From [Flexibacter] sp. ATCC 35208 (GTDB lineage: Bacteria; Bacteroidota; Bacteroidia; Chitinophagales; Chitinophagaceae): DNA of 64,000 nt. The notes beneath the pieces are model-generated. The model did no database searches. It saw nothing but the letters and a program-made list of their open reading frames with translations, and had not been told where the DNA came from. The DNA is taken from assembly GCF_001975825.1 (NCBI RefSeq), contig NZ_MTKN01000001.1, positions 219,573 through 283,572 of the forward strand, written 5' to 3'. Shown here piece by piece: positions 28,107-36,602 of the stretch; the stretch's first letter is position 1; the number at the start of each line of letters is the position of its first letter. The translations under genes and the position numbers were made by a program.

Positions 28107-28337
28107 CTAAGGAAAAGAAGCCAGTAACAACTGTGACGGATGCATATCCAATCCTTTCGCCAATTTAAACAATGTTGTAAAGCTTAGATTTTTCTTTCCG
28201 TTTTCGATTCTTGAAATATCTCCCTGATTCACGCCACTGCTCACTTCCAGGTCAAGTAACGTAAGCTGCTTATCCTTCCGGAGTTGCCGGAGGTTGTTGC
28301 CGAATACGATTAATATTTTTACCTGTTCTGGAGCCAT
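28107..28337 (-). CDS. Small XRE-family helix-turn-helix regulator
   Basis: The 76-residue protein is almost wholly a Cro/C1-type HTH domain (about 12-66): NNLRQLRKDKQLTLLDLEVSSG, seen in part as LRQLRKDKQLTLLDLE, then the recognition helix VNQGDISRIENGKKNL and FTTLFKLAKGLDMHPSQLL. It would bind DNA as a dimer. A near-perfect 16-bp palindrome lies 44 bases upstream of its start, a likely operator. It is divergent from the 74-codon gene at 28560; the two may be co-regulated. It lacks a ligand or toxin domain. Confidence 0.85.
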   Translation of the reverse strand: MAPEQVKILIVFGNNLRQLRKDKQLTLLDLEVSSGVNQGDISRIENGKKNLSFTTLFKLAKGLDMHPSQLLLASFP

Positions 28338-28380
28338 TTTCTTGTGGCGTCCAAGTTGGGTTAAATGAGTAAAATAATTA

Positions 28381-28396
28381 TTGGGTGATCGCCCAA
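28381..28396. promoter_or_regulatory. Palindromic operator candidate
   Basis: TTGGGTGATCGCCCAA is a 16-bp palindrome with a single T/G mismatch pair, placed between the XRE gene (start 28337) and the divergent gene at 28560. HTH repressors of this type often bind their own promoter at such sites. Confidence 0.5.
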
Positions 28397-28559
28397 GATT
28401 TGAGAAAAAGATTTACATTCGACGATATTTTAGGGTGAATTTTCGAGGGAGCTACAACATTTTAATAGTAGCCCGATCAATTCAGACATGTTAAAACCAA
28501 AATGACACTTACAGGTTCTAAATGACACCCCATTCCTATATCTTTAATGTGATAATATT

Positions 28560-28784
28560 ATGACCGGACGCAAAATCACGATTGATAGCGCTGTTATTTA
28601 TATGCGTAAGTTGCGGGGCACTTCGCATATGCGTATACGCTTCAAGGAAGATGAGTTTTTATTGTTAAGACACAAAGGTCAGGAGCCTACATTTGAGACA
28701 AAGCCGGATTTACCTGAGGACGCATTGGGTAAAATAATCTGGGCGGTATCACATTATTTCCCGCTTAGTGAGCGGGAGAGGTAG
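28560..28784 (+). CDS. Small protein of unknown function
   Basis: The 74-residue protein (starts MTGRKITIDSAVIYMRKLRG, ends SERER) matches no family I recognise. It is charged, lacks a signal peptide or membrane span, and ends in a short helix GKIIWAVSHYFPLSE. It is divergent from the small XRE gene, with a TATCTTTA box (one base off TAnnTTTG) just before it and two copies of AAATGACAC further upstream. The coding call rests on a good start, the promoter and placement, so it is moderate. Confidence 0.55.
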   Translation: MTGRKITIDSAVIYMRKLRGTSHMRIRFKEDEFLLLRHKGQEPTFETKPDLPEDALGKIIWAVSHYFPLSERER

Positions 28785-28848
28785 GCTGGGCCAGTTTAGT
28801 TTTTTTGTTTTGAAAGTGGAATAGGTAGATTAGACTCATTCAATTTTT

Positions 28849-29217
28849 CTACTTAAAAGCAGAAGGGGTAGACTTAACTAATTCTATTTTTCTGCCGTCT
28901 AGATCTGCAATGACGGCGGTGTAGCCCCAGGGGGTGTCTACTCCTGGCGTCACCAAATTTCCTCCTAATGATAATATGGATTGCACAACGATATCGGGGT
29001 TCTCAACTGAGAAGCCGAGGCGGGTGCTTGCGTCCGGAATAGTTTGAGATTTTAAGAGCGGGTAGATTTCTAAAGTGGGAGTGGTGCCTTTGCTGGCGTA
29101 GTGCATAGGGCCGTTTCCATGTTGGTGGTATTCGAATTCAAATCCGAGGGCGGTGTAAAACTGAGCCTGTTCGTGTAGTTTGTTGGTACGAATGACGATG
29201 AGGTTGCAGGAGATCAT
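28849..29217 (-). CDS. VOC (glyoxalase/bleomycin-resistance fold) protein
   Basis: This 122-residue protein has two beta-alpha-beta-beta-beta repeats of the vicinal oxygen chelate fold: NLIVIRTNKLHEQAQFYTAL, seen as IVIRTNKLHEQAQFYTALG, then a second half with PDIVVQSILSLGG and WGYTAVIADLDGRKIELV, whose Glu is in a metal-ligand position. The group includes glyoxalase I, dioxygenases and antibiotic-binding proteins; which applies here cannot be told. It is divergent from the HTCS gene, with tandem stem-loops in between. TATCTTTA lies just before its start, so its leader is very short. Confidence 0.82.
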   Translation of the reverse strand: MISCNLIVIRTNKLHEQAQFYTALGFEFEYHQHGNGPMHYASKGTTPTLEIYPLLKSQTIPDASTRLGFSVENPDIVVQSILSLGGNLVTPGVDTPWGYTAVIADLDGRKIELVKSTPSAFK

Positions 29218-29236
29218 AGCATAAAGATAAAAATAA

Positions 29237-29325
29237 GCGCATGAATTTGGGCAGCAGGAAGCTGCCCAAATTCATGCGCGGGCCAGGTAAAAATCGGCTG
29301 CCTCCGGTAGCCGATTTTTACCTGG
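29237..29325. repeat. Tandem pair of stem-loops in a divergent promoter gap (pair 3)
   Basis: Hairpin 5 has 19-bp perfect arms (29237-29255 and 29261-29279) with loop AGGAA. Hairpin 6 has 20-bp arms (29283-29302 and 29306-29325) with one G-T wobble and loop TCC, centre GCC-TCC-GGT. They lie between two diverging gene starts (29217 minus, 29376 plus), where a terminator has no obvious task. Confidence 0.85.
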
Positions 29326-29375
29326 TATTATTTAAAAACTTTTTATACTTTACACTCCACCAAAACGCGCACGTT

Positions 29376-32300
29376 ATGAAATTGTTCCGGATGCTACTGC
29401 CGTTCTGTTGCTGCTTTTTATACATTACGCTGTATGCCAACGACGAACCTATAAAAAACCTCGGTATTGAAAACGGCTTATCCAATAACGCCGTCATGAA
29501 CGTATACCAGGACTACAAAGGCTTTATGTGGATCTGTACCTATGATGGTCTCAACCGCTTCGACGGCTACAAATTCCGCATCTTCCGCAATAAAATCGGC
29601 GACTCCACTTCCCTCAATGACAATGGGAATTTCACGATCGAAGGCGACTACCTCCACCGTATCTGGCTTGGGGGCCGCAAAGGTATTAGTGTATTCAACC
29701 CCGTCAATGAGCAATTTACCACCGCCCGTTTTACCCCTTATAAAAGCCCTACTCCCCGCCCTGAAATCGGCGTTATCCACATTATCCGCGCCGGCGATAG
29801 TGGAAAAACCGTCTTAGCAGGTACGGAACGTGACGGTCTCTTATTATTTCATGAAAATGTATACGCCGGTATCCAGGTACCCATCATTCAAAATACCACT
29901 ACCCTCACCAATTACGAAGTGACCGGTATCGACTTTGACCACAATATTGCTTTTGTATTTGTACAAGACATTGGCCTTTGCAAATACAATCCACAAACAC
30001 GATCCCTGCAAATCATCAATCAGAGCATCCGCCAGGCAAACTGTCTTCGTAGCGATCAGCAAGGTGGCCTATGGTTAGGTACTGATAATGGCTTGTTCCG
30101 ATACAACCTTACTAATAATTCCTTCTCAGAAAATTACATCCAGACCCACAACAAAGTCGTAGGCCTCTGTATAGACAAAACCGGCAGGATCTGGGTAGCC
30201 TCTGACGGGGCAGGTGTCTTCATCGTCTCTTCCCGTGAAAATATCAATAAGTGTCAATTGAACAGTAATGCGGTATATGCTGTATATGAAGACAGAGAAG
30301 GTCGTATGTGGATCGGCACTTTAAGAGGTGGAATCAGCATTGTCGCCCCTCGGCGTAATCCATTCGAACTCCATCGTTTCAATGGGGAAAACACGGTGTG
30401 CAACTTTATCCTTTCCTTCTGCGAAGGAGTGAATAACGATATCTGGATCGGCACTGATGGCGGAGGTCTCAAGCACTGGGACAGACCCCATAATCAATTC
30501 ACTGCTTTCACTGCCGACGCTACCAAACCCAACGCTATCAGTAGCAACTTTATCACCTGCATTCTTCGTGATGCGCAGGATGATATCTGGGTGTCCACCT
30601 GGTTCGGCGGCATCAACAGGTATAAAAAAGGCAGTAACGCCTTCGAGCATTTTCATTGCAACAACCCCACTACCAATACTACTGAAAACAATGTATGGGT
30701 TGTATACGAAGATGCACAGAAACAGATATGGGCCAGTACCACCAATAATGGTACCCTCTATACTTTCAACAGAACGACCAACCAGTTCGAACTCTTTGAC
30801 AATACCCTTATCAACATCCAATGCCTGGCCGAAGATGCCCAGGGACATCTGTGGGGTGGTAACTACCAGGACCTGATCTCCATAGACAGGGCACACAAAC
30901 AACACAAGGTTTTCCACATTGGTTACACCGTACGCAGTATTCACGAGGATAAACATGGCAACTTCTGGGTAGGCACCGATGGTGGTGGCTTATTACAATT
31001 CAATAAACAAACAGGCCGTTTTATTCGCTATACAGAAACAGATGGTTTACCCAGCAACGCTATCCTGCGAATCATCGAAGATAACAGCGGCGATCTATGG
31101 CTCAGTACTTTCAATGGTCTGGCCAGATTTAACCCGCAGACAAAAATCTGTCGTAGTTTCTCACAATCTGATGGCCTGCAAAGTAACCAGTTCAGCTACA
31201 ATGCGGCACTCAAACTCAGCACCGGTGAGTGTATGTTCGGGGGTATCAAAGGCTTCAATGTCTTTTTCCCGGATAGTATTTACGACCAGACTACTTTGCC
31301 GCCGGTATTCCTCACTGGTATCAGAATTAGCAATACCCCTGTTGAACAGGAAGGCAAATATATTTCCAAAAGCGCGCTTGAAAATGTAGAGGAATTAAAG
31401 ATCCCTTACGACAAAGCAGCTATTTCCCTGGACTTCGTCGCCCTGGAATATACTTCTCCGGACAAGATCAATTATGCCTACCGACTGGAAGGCTGGGATA
31501 AACAATGGAACTATGTCGGAGAAGCACGTACCGCAAATTATACCCGTCTGCAGGAAGGCACGTATATTTTTAAAATCAAAGCCACCAGTGCCGAAGGTCT
31601 TTGGGGGCCAGAGATCAGCACGATCCGCATTATTGTATTGCCACCCTGGTACAGAAGCTGGTGGGCATACTTATTATATACCGTAGTAATAGGAGGTCTG
31701 TTATATGTTTTTATGCGTTATCGCTCCAGGCAGGAACGCCTTGATTACGAAATTCGGCTTGCGCACCTGGAAAATGAGAAAGAAAAAGAGCTGAATGAGA
31801 AGAAGTTATCTTTCTTTACTCATATTTCACATGAATTTAGGACACCTTTGAGCTTGATTATCAATCCTCTTAAAGCATACACCCAGGACCCGGAACTCAG
31901 TATTGTCTATAGAAATGCACGCAGACTACTCAGTTTAGTGGATCAGTTACTCCTGTTCAGAAAAGCTGATTCAGGTGGAGATACATTGAAAATCAATAGA
32001 CTGGATATGGTGGAGCTATGTAAAGAAGCTTTTTTGTGTTTCTCTCAGCAGGCAAGACTCAAAAATATCGACTACCAGTTCGAAGGCGGACAATGTCCGA
32101 TCGAAATGTATGTAGATGATGAGAAGATGGAGGTGGCCTTATTCAATTTATTGTCCAATGCTTTCAAATTTACCCCTGATGGTGGAAAGGTGGTCTTTAA
32201 AATTCGTGAGTTATTCACAGAAGTGGAAATTTCCATACAGGATTCCGGTTGTGGTATTCCTATTACTACCGGTAACCGCATTTTTGATAAATTCAGCAGG

Positions 32301-33353
32301 GTAGGTGGGCGTCAGACAGGTTTCGGGATCGGCCTTTATCTCGTGAAGCATTTTATTGAAAGTCATCATGGTAGTATTACTTACCATAGCCGCCAGCAGG
32401 AAGGCACTACTTTCGTCATTCGTTTGCGCAAGGGTCTCGGTCATCTCACCGGGTATGACTTTGCCACCAATGAGCGCTCCGCCATTTTGCAGGAACTGAT
32501 GGAAGAAACGACTGTACCTGCGAAAAAAGAAGAAAAACTCCTGCCTGGAGAAATGGTCACAGAGAAAAGATCCCTGCTTTGCATTGATGACAATGCTGAC
32601 ATCCGGGCGTACCTCCGGCAGTTATTTTCTGACCATTATATAATATATGAAGCAGAAAACGGGGATGACGGATTTGCCATGGTGCAGGAGCAACTCCCGG
32701 ATCTTGTGATCAGTGATGTACAAATGCCGGGTATGGATGGATTGGAACTCTGTACCAAAATCAAAAATACAGAAGCCCTGAGCCACATCCCCGTGATCCT
32801 CCTGACCTCTGCCCATGAACTGAAAATCAAAGGGATAGAAGAAGGGGCGGACGATTACATCACCAAACCATTTGATAAAGACCTGTTGCTGGCCAAGGTG
32901 CAGACCCTTCTGAAAAACAGGAACCTGCTTCGCCAATACTTCCTGGACAGCATCACCTTACAAAAGAGTACAGTCAAAGTTCCCGCTGCCTACCGGGACT
33001 TCCTCAATAATTGTATCAGTATTATAGAATCCAACCTGGGAAATGAAGATTTCTCTATCAAAACCTTCACGCAGGCTATCGGTATGAGTCATTCCAGCTT
33101 ATACAAAAAGGTAAAATCCATTTCCGGTCAGACGATCAATGCCTTTATCCGTTCTATTCGACTTCGCAAAGCGGCGATGCTGATGATAAAGGAAGATTAT
33201 ACCATCAATCAGGCAGCTTTTGAGGTAGGCATTGGCGATGTGAAGTACTTCAGGGAGCAATTTGTAAAGCTCTTTGGCATGAATCCATCCGAATATGTAA
33301 AGAAGTATCGCCACTCTTTTAACCAGGACCTTACTATCATAAAAGAGGGGTAA
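29376..33353 (+). CDS. Hybrid two-component system sensor/regulator (HTCS)
   Basis: The 1325-residue protein combines a whole two-component system. A signal peptide (1-20) leads to a periplasmic sensor of two seven-bladed propellers with Reg_prop repeats (NGLSNNAVMNVYQDYKGFMW, many WIGTDGGGL-like turns), then a Y_Y_Y domain (about 665-745). One span lies near 757-777. The kinase has His819 in SHEFRTPL and ATP motifs NLLSNAFKFTP, DSGCGIP and GIGLYLVK. A receiver follows with Asp1114 in ISDVQMPG, and an AraC-type HTH ends the protein. An in-frame start at 29241 would run through two stem-loops and bury the signal peptide, so ATG 29376 is chosen. HTCS proteins bind glycan pieces in the periplasm and switch on the adjacent SusCD locus, here 33486-40247. 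Confidence 0.96.
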   Translation: MKLFRMLLPFCCCFLYITLYANDEPIKNLGIENGLSNNAVMNVYQDYKGFMWICTYDGLNRFDGYKFRIFRNKIGDSTSLNDNGNFTIEGDYLHRIWLGGRKGISVFNPVNEQFTTARFTPYKSPTPRPEIGVIHIIRAGDSGKTVLAGTERDGLLLFHENVYAGIQVPIIQNTTTLTNYEVTGIDFDHNIAFVFVQDIGLCKYNPQTRSLQIINQSIRQANCLRSDQQGGLWLGTDNGLFRYNLTNNSFSENYIQTHNKVVGLCIDKTGRIWVASDGAGVFIVSSRENINKCQLNSNAVYAVYEDREGRMWIGTLRGGISIVAPRRNPFELHRFNGENTVCNFILSFCEGVNNDIWIGTDGGGLKHWDRPHNQFTAFTADATKPNAISSNFITCILRDAQDDIWVSTWFGGINRYKKGSNAFEHFHCNNPTTNTTENNVWVVYEDAQKQIWASTTNNGTLYTFNRTTNQFELFDNTLINIQCLAEDAQGHLWGGNYQDLISIDRAHKQHKVFHIGYTVRSIHEDKHGNFWVGTDGGGLLQFNKQTGRFIRYTETDGLPSNAILRIIEDNSGDLWLSTFNGLARFNPQTKICRSFSQSDGLQSNQFSYNAALKLSTGECMFGGIKGFNVFFPDSIYDQTTLPPVFLTGIRISNTPVEQEGKYISKSALENVEELKIPYDKAAISLDFVALEYTSPDKINYAYRLEGWDKQWNYVGEARTANYTRLQEGTYIFKIKATSAEGLWGPEISTIRIIVLPPWYRSWWAYLLYTVVIGGLLYVFMRYRSRQERLDYEIRLAHLENEKEKELNEKKLSFFTHISHEFRTPLSLIINPLKAYTQDPELSIVYRNARRLLSLVDQLLLFRKADSGGDTLKINRLDMVELCKEAFLCFSQQARLKNIDYQFEGGQCPIEMYVDDEKMEVALFNLLSNAFKFTPDGGKVVFKIRELFTEVEISIQDSGCGIPITTGNRIFDKFSRVGGRQTGFGIGLYLVKHFIESHHGSITYHSRQQEGTTFVIRLRKGLGHLTGYDFATNERSAILQELMEETTVPAKKEEKLLPGEMVTEKRSLLCIDDNADIRAYLRQLFSDHYIIYEAENGDDGFAMVQEQLPDLVISDVQMPGMDGLELCTKIKNTEALSHIPVILLTSAHELKIKGIEEGADDYITKPFDKDLLLAKVQTLLKNRNLLRQYFLDSITLQKSTVKVPAAYRDFLNNCISIIESNLGNEDFSIKTFTQAIGMSHSSLYKKVKSISGQTINAFIRSIRLRKAAMLMIKEDYTINQAAFEVGIGDVKYFREQFVKLFGMNPSEYVKKYRHSFNQDLTIIKEG

Positions 33354-33378
33354 TTGAACGAATTTACCCCCTTTCTTA

Positions 33379-33416
33379 AATGATTTACCCCCCTTCCCAG
33401 GGGGGGGTAAATCATT
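33379..33416. terminator. Stem-loop after HTCS gene
   Basis: Arms AATGATTTACCCCCC (33379-33393) and GGGGGGTAAATCATT (33402-33416) pair perfectly over 15 bp. It separates the HTCS gene from the SusC gene at 33486, consistent with separate control of regulator and target operon. Confidence 0.75.
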
Positions 33417-33485
33417 AATTTGCCCTTGTCTTGATCAATGAAAACCTGATAATCAACCGTTTACTCATCCAAACAGAATTCCGTT

Positions 33486-36400
33486 ATGAAAAAAGTCTTG
33501 CACAGGCACGTGCGGCAGTTGCCCTTGTTTCTGCGACTGTCATTGCTTTTAGTATTCATGTTCCCTGTATTTATTGCACAGGCCCAGGAGGGCAAAATTT
33601 CCGGTAAAGTGGTGTCCGGGGGACAACCAGTACCTGGTGTAACAGTGAAAGTTAAAGGGACTAACCAGGGAGCTGTGACCGACATCAATGGTCACTATAC
33701 CGTCACTGCAAAACAGGGAGATACCCTTGTATTCAATCACATGTCTTACGCTGCTCAGTCTATCGCCGTTGCAGGGCCTTCCGTGAATGCAACGCTGAGT
33801 GAAAACTCGCAGACTGTGAGCGAAGTGGTAGTAGTAGGTTATGGTACCCAGAAAAAGGAGACCCTGACCGGATCTATCTCCGTCGTAAAAGGTGCGGACA
33901 TTGTAAGAAGTCCGCAACCGAACGTATCCAACTCACTCGCAGGTCGTTTCTCTGGTGTGATCGCCAACAACCGTGCTGGTGAACCGGGTTATGACAACTC
34001 CAACATTTACATCAGAGGTCTGGGTACCACCGGTAACAACGATGTACTTGTAGTGGTAGATGGTGTACCAGGTCAGATTGGTGGATTATCAAGACTGGAC
34101 CCTAACGATATTGAAAGCATCAGCGTACTGAAAGACGCTTCTGCTGCAGTATATGGTAGCCGTGCAGCGAATGGTGTGATCCTCGTAACCACCAAGAGAG
34201 GTAAAACCGGTAAGCCGGTGATCAATTACACCTTTAACCAGGGTTTTTCTTCCCCAACCCGTTTGCCAAAAATGGCGGATGCACCCACCTTTGCTGCGAT
34301 CCAGAATGAGATTGCGTATTACACCGATCCGGCAGGTGGCATGAACCAGTATTATACGGACGAAGAGATCCAGAAATACAGAGATGGTTCTGATCCGCTG
34401 AACTACCCTAATACTGACTGGCAGAAAGTGGTGCTGAAAAAATCAGCGACACAGCAGCAGCATAACCTGGCAGTAAGCGGTGGTACGACTGATGTAAGAT
34501 ATTATGCATCTCTCGGTACGATCAGCCAGGATGGTTTATATAAAAATGGTGCGACAAAGTACAATCAGTATAACTTCCGTTCCAACATCGATGCGGATGT
34601 AACTAAAAGACTGAAAGTAAGTCTGTACCTGAGCGGCAGAGAGGAAGATCGTAACTACCCTGTAACCAGTGCCGGCGACATCTTCCGCGCTATTTACAGG
34701 GCTTATCCTACCATCGCACCTTACTACCCTAATGGATTACCTACTTATGGTATAGAAGGGAGTAACCCTGCACTGATAGGCACCAGCATAGGTGGAACCA
34801 GCCGCAACCCTACACAGGTATTTAATGGTATACTGAAAGGTGCATACCAGATTCCAGGAGTAGAAGGGTTGTCACTGGATGGATTTTATTCTATCGACAA
34901 ATCCTGGAGCTTTATCAAGACGTTCAGCAAACCTTATTCCGTATACAACTACAATTCAACGACCGGTGCTTACGATAAGACAATCGTAGGTGGTTCAAAC
35001 GGGTTAGCAACTTTGTCAGAAGGACAATTAAACAGAACCATGATGGTGTCCAACATCAAACTGAACTATGCACATCAGTTTGGTAAACACAACATCGCAG
35101 CGTTTGTCGCTTATGAGCAAAGTAAAACATCTCAGGATTCACTGGGTGCTTACCGCATGAACTTCCCATCTTCCACTACACCGGAACTGTCACAGGGTGG
35201 TCCTGCCAGTGAAGACAAAAATAACTCTGGTAACAGCTATAACTTTACCCGTAAGAGTTATTTCGGTAGACTGGCGTACAACTACCAGGAGAAATACCTG
35301 GTAGAAGCGCAGGCACGTGTGGATGGATCTTCTGCATTCCCAAGCGGGCATCAGTATGGGTTCTTCCCATCTATCTCTGCTGGTTACCGCATTTCACAGG
35401 AGCCATGGTTTAAGGGTGTGAAGTTCATCAATGACCTGAAACTCCGTGGATCTTATGGTTCATTGGGTAATGATAATATCTCCCTGTTCCAGTACTTTGA
35501 CAACTACTCATTCAACAGTCAGTATGTAATCGGTGATGCGGTACATGCGGGTATTGACCTCACTAAACTGGCTAACCAGAATATCACCTGGGAAGTAGCG
35601 AAGAAACTGGACGTAGGTCTGAATGCAATATTCCTGGATCATTTCAACGTGGAGTTTATTTACTTCCAGCAGAAACGTTCTGATATCCTCACCCAGCGCA
35701 ATGCTTCTATTCCTGGTACTTCAGGCATCGTAAACCCTTATGGTTCCGATCCGCTGGTGCCTGCAGAGAACATTGGTAAGGTAAACAGTAATGGTATTGA
35801 AGCTACACTGGGATACAATAATGTGACTAAAGGGGGCTTCCGTTATGGTATCAATACCAACATCACATATGCAAAGAGCAAGATCATCTACATCGACGAA
35901 GCGTCTGGTACACTCGATTACCAGCGTCAAACCGGTCATCCGATGAACACCTCTTTATTGTATAATGCGATTGGTATATTCAGAACACAGGAAGATCTGG
36001 ATAAATATCCACACCTGGCCAATGCACAACTGGGTGATCTGATCTACCAGGATTACAACAACGATGGTGCGATCACAGCTGATGACCAGACAAGAACAAA
36101 GTATGGCAACATTCCTGAAATCACATATGGTATTCTGTTGAATGGAGCATACAAAGGTTTCGATGCATCAGTTGTATTTGCAGGGCAGACACATGTAAGT
36201 CAGTATGTACTGCCTGAATCAGGTACAATCGGAAACTTCTACAGCAGCTGGGCAGATAACCGTTGGAGCCCAACCCATACAGATGGAACTTATCCAAGAG
36301 TAGATACCCGTGCATCATCTTCCGTAAATGGTGGTTTGTATGCGAACAATTTCTGGCTGAACAATGCATCCTTTCTCCGTTTGAAGAACGTAGAGTTGGG

Positions 36401-36584
36401 GTATACGATCAATGCAACGTTGCTGAACAGGGCAAAGATCAGTTCACTCCGTGTGTATGCCAGCGCTTACAACCTGTTCACGATTACAAAAGTGAAAGAT
36501 TACGATCCGGAAGGAAACAGCAGCAGCGGACAGTTCTATCCGCAACAGCGTATTGTGAACCTGGGGCTGAATGTTAAGTTTTAA
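33486..36584 (+). CDS. SusC/RagA-type TonB-dependent outer-membrane transporter
   Basis: A 1032-residue SusC-like transporter with a signal peptide ending near residue 33 (FIAQAQ), a CarboxypepD_reg-like domain (about 36-108; ISGKVVSGGQPVPGVTV), the motif EVVVVGYGTQKK at 113-124, a plug with VLVVVDGVPGQ and VLKDASAAVYGSRAA, and a barrel ending NLGLNVKF. It lies just after the HTCS regulator and before SusD and a GH35 beta-galactosidase, making this the best-formed polysaccharide-utilisation locus in the window. The likely cargo is a galactose-containing oligosaccharide, by association with GH35. Confidence 0.96.
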   Translation: MKKVLHRHVRQLPLFLRLSLLLVFMFPVFIAQAQEGKISGKVVSGGQPVPGVTVKVKGTNQGAVTDINGHYTVTAKQGDTLVFNHMSYAAQSIAVAGPSVNATLSENSQTVSEVVVVGYGTQKKETLTGSISVVKGADIVRSPQPNVSNSLAGRFSGVIANNRAGEPGYDNSNIYIRGLGTTGNNDVLVVVDGVPGQIGGLSRLDPNDIESISVLKDASAAVYGSRAANGVILVTTKRGKTGKPVINYTFNQGFSSPTRLPKMADAPTFAAIQNEIAYYTDPAGGMNQYYTDEEIQKYRDGSDPLNYPNTDWQKVVLKKSATQQQHNLAVSGGTTDVRYYASLGTISQDGLYKNGATKYNQYNFRSNIDADVTKRLKVSLYLSGREEDRNYPVTSAGDIFRAIYRAYPTIAPYYPNGLPTYGIEGSNPALIGTSIGGTSRNPTQVFNGILKGAYQIPGVEGLSLDGFYSIDKSWSFIKTFSKPYSVYNYNSTTGAYDKTIVGGSNGLATLSEGQLNRTMMVSNIKLNYAHQFGKHNIAAFVAYEQSKTSQDSLGAYRMNFPSSTTPELSQGGPASEDKNNSGNSYNFTRKSYFGRLAYNYQEKYLVEAQARVDGSSAFPSGHQYGFFPSISAGYRISQEPWFKGVKFINDLKLRGSYGSLGNDNISLFQYFDNYSFNSQYVIGDAVHAGIDLTKLANQNITWEVAKKLDVGLNAIFLDHFNVEFIYFQQKRSDILTQRNASIPGTSGIVNPYGSDPLVPAENIGKVNSNGIEATLGYNNVTKGGFRYGINTNITYAKSKIIYIDEASGTLDYQRQTGHPMNTSLLYNAIGIFRTQEDLDKYPHLANAQLGDLIYQDYNNDGAITADDQTRTKYGNIPEITYGILLNGAYKGFDASVVFAGQTHVSQYVLPESGTIGNFYSSWADNRWSPTHTDGTYPRVDTRASSSVNGGLYANNFWLNNASFLRLKNVELGYTINATLLNRAKISSLRVYASAYNLFTITKVKDYDPEGNSSSGQFYPQQRIVNLGLNVKF

Positions 36585-36602
36585 TTCTGAAAAATTACGG
36601 TC

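Noticed and set aside
29241..29375. Longer start for the HTCS gene
   Set aside because: The extra 45 codons would be read through two hairpins and would put the signal peptide in the interior.
30321..30956. 211-codon ORF antisense to the HTCS gene
   Set aside because: It lies opposite the propeller repeats of the sensor, whose repeated WIGTDGG codons create long open frames on the other strand.
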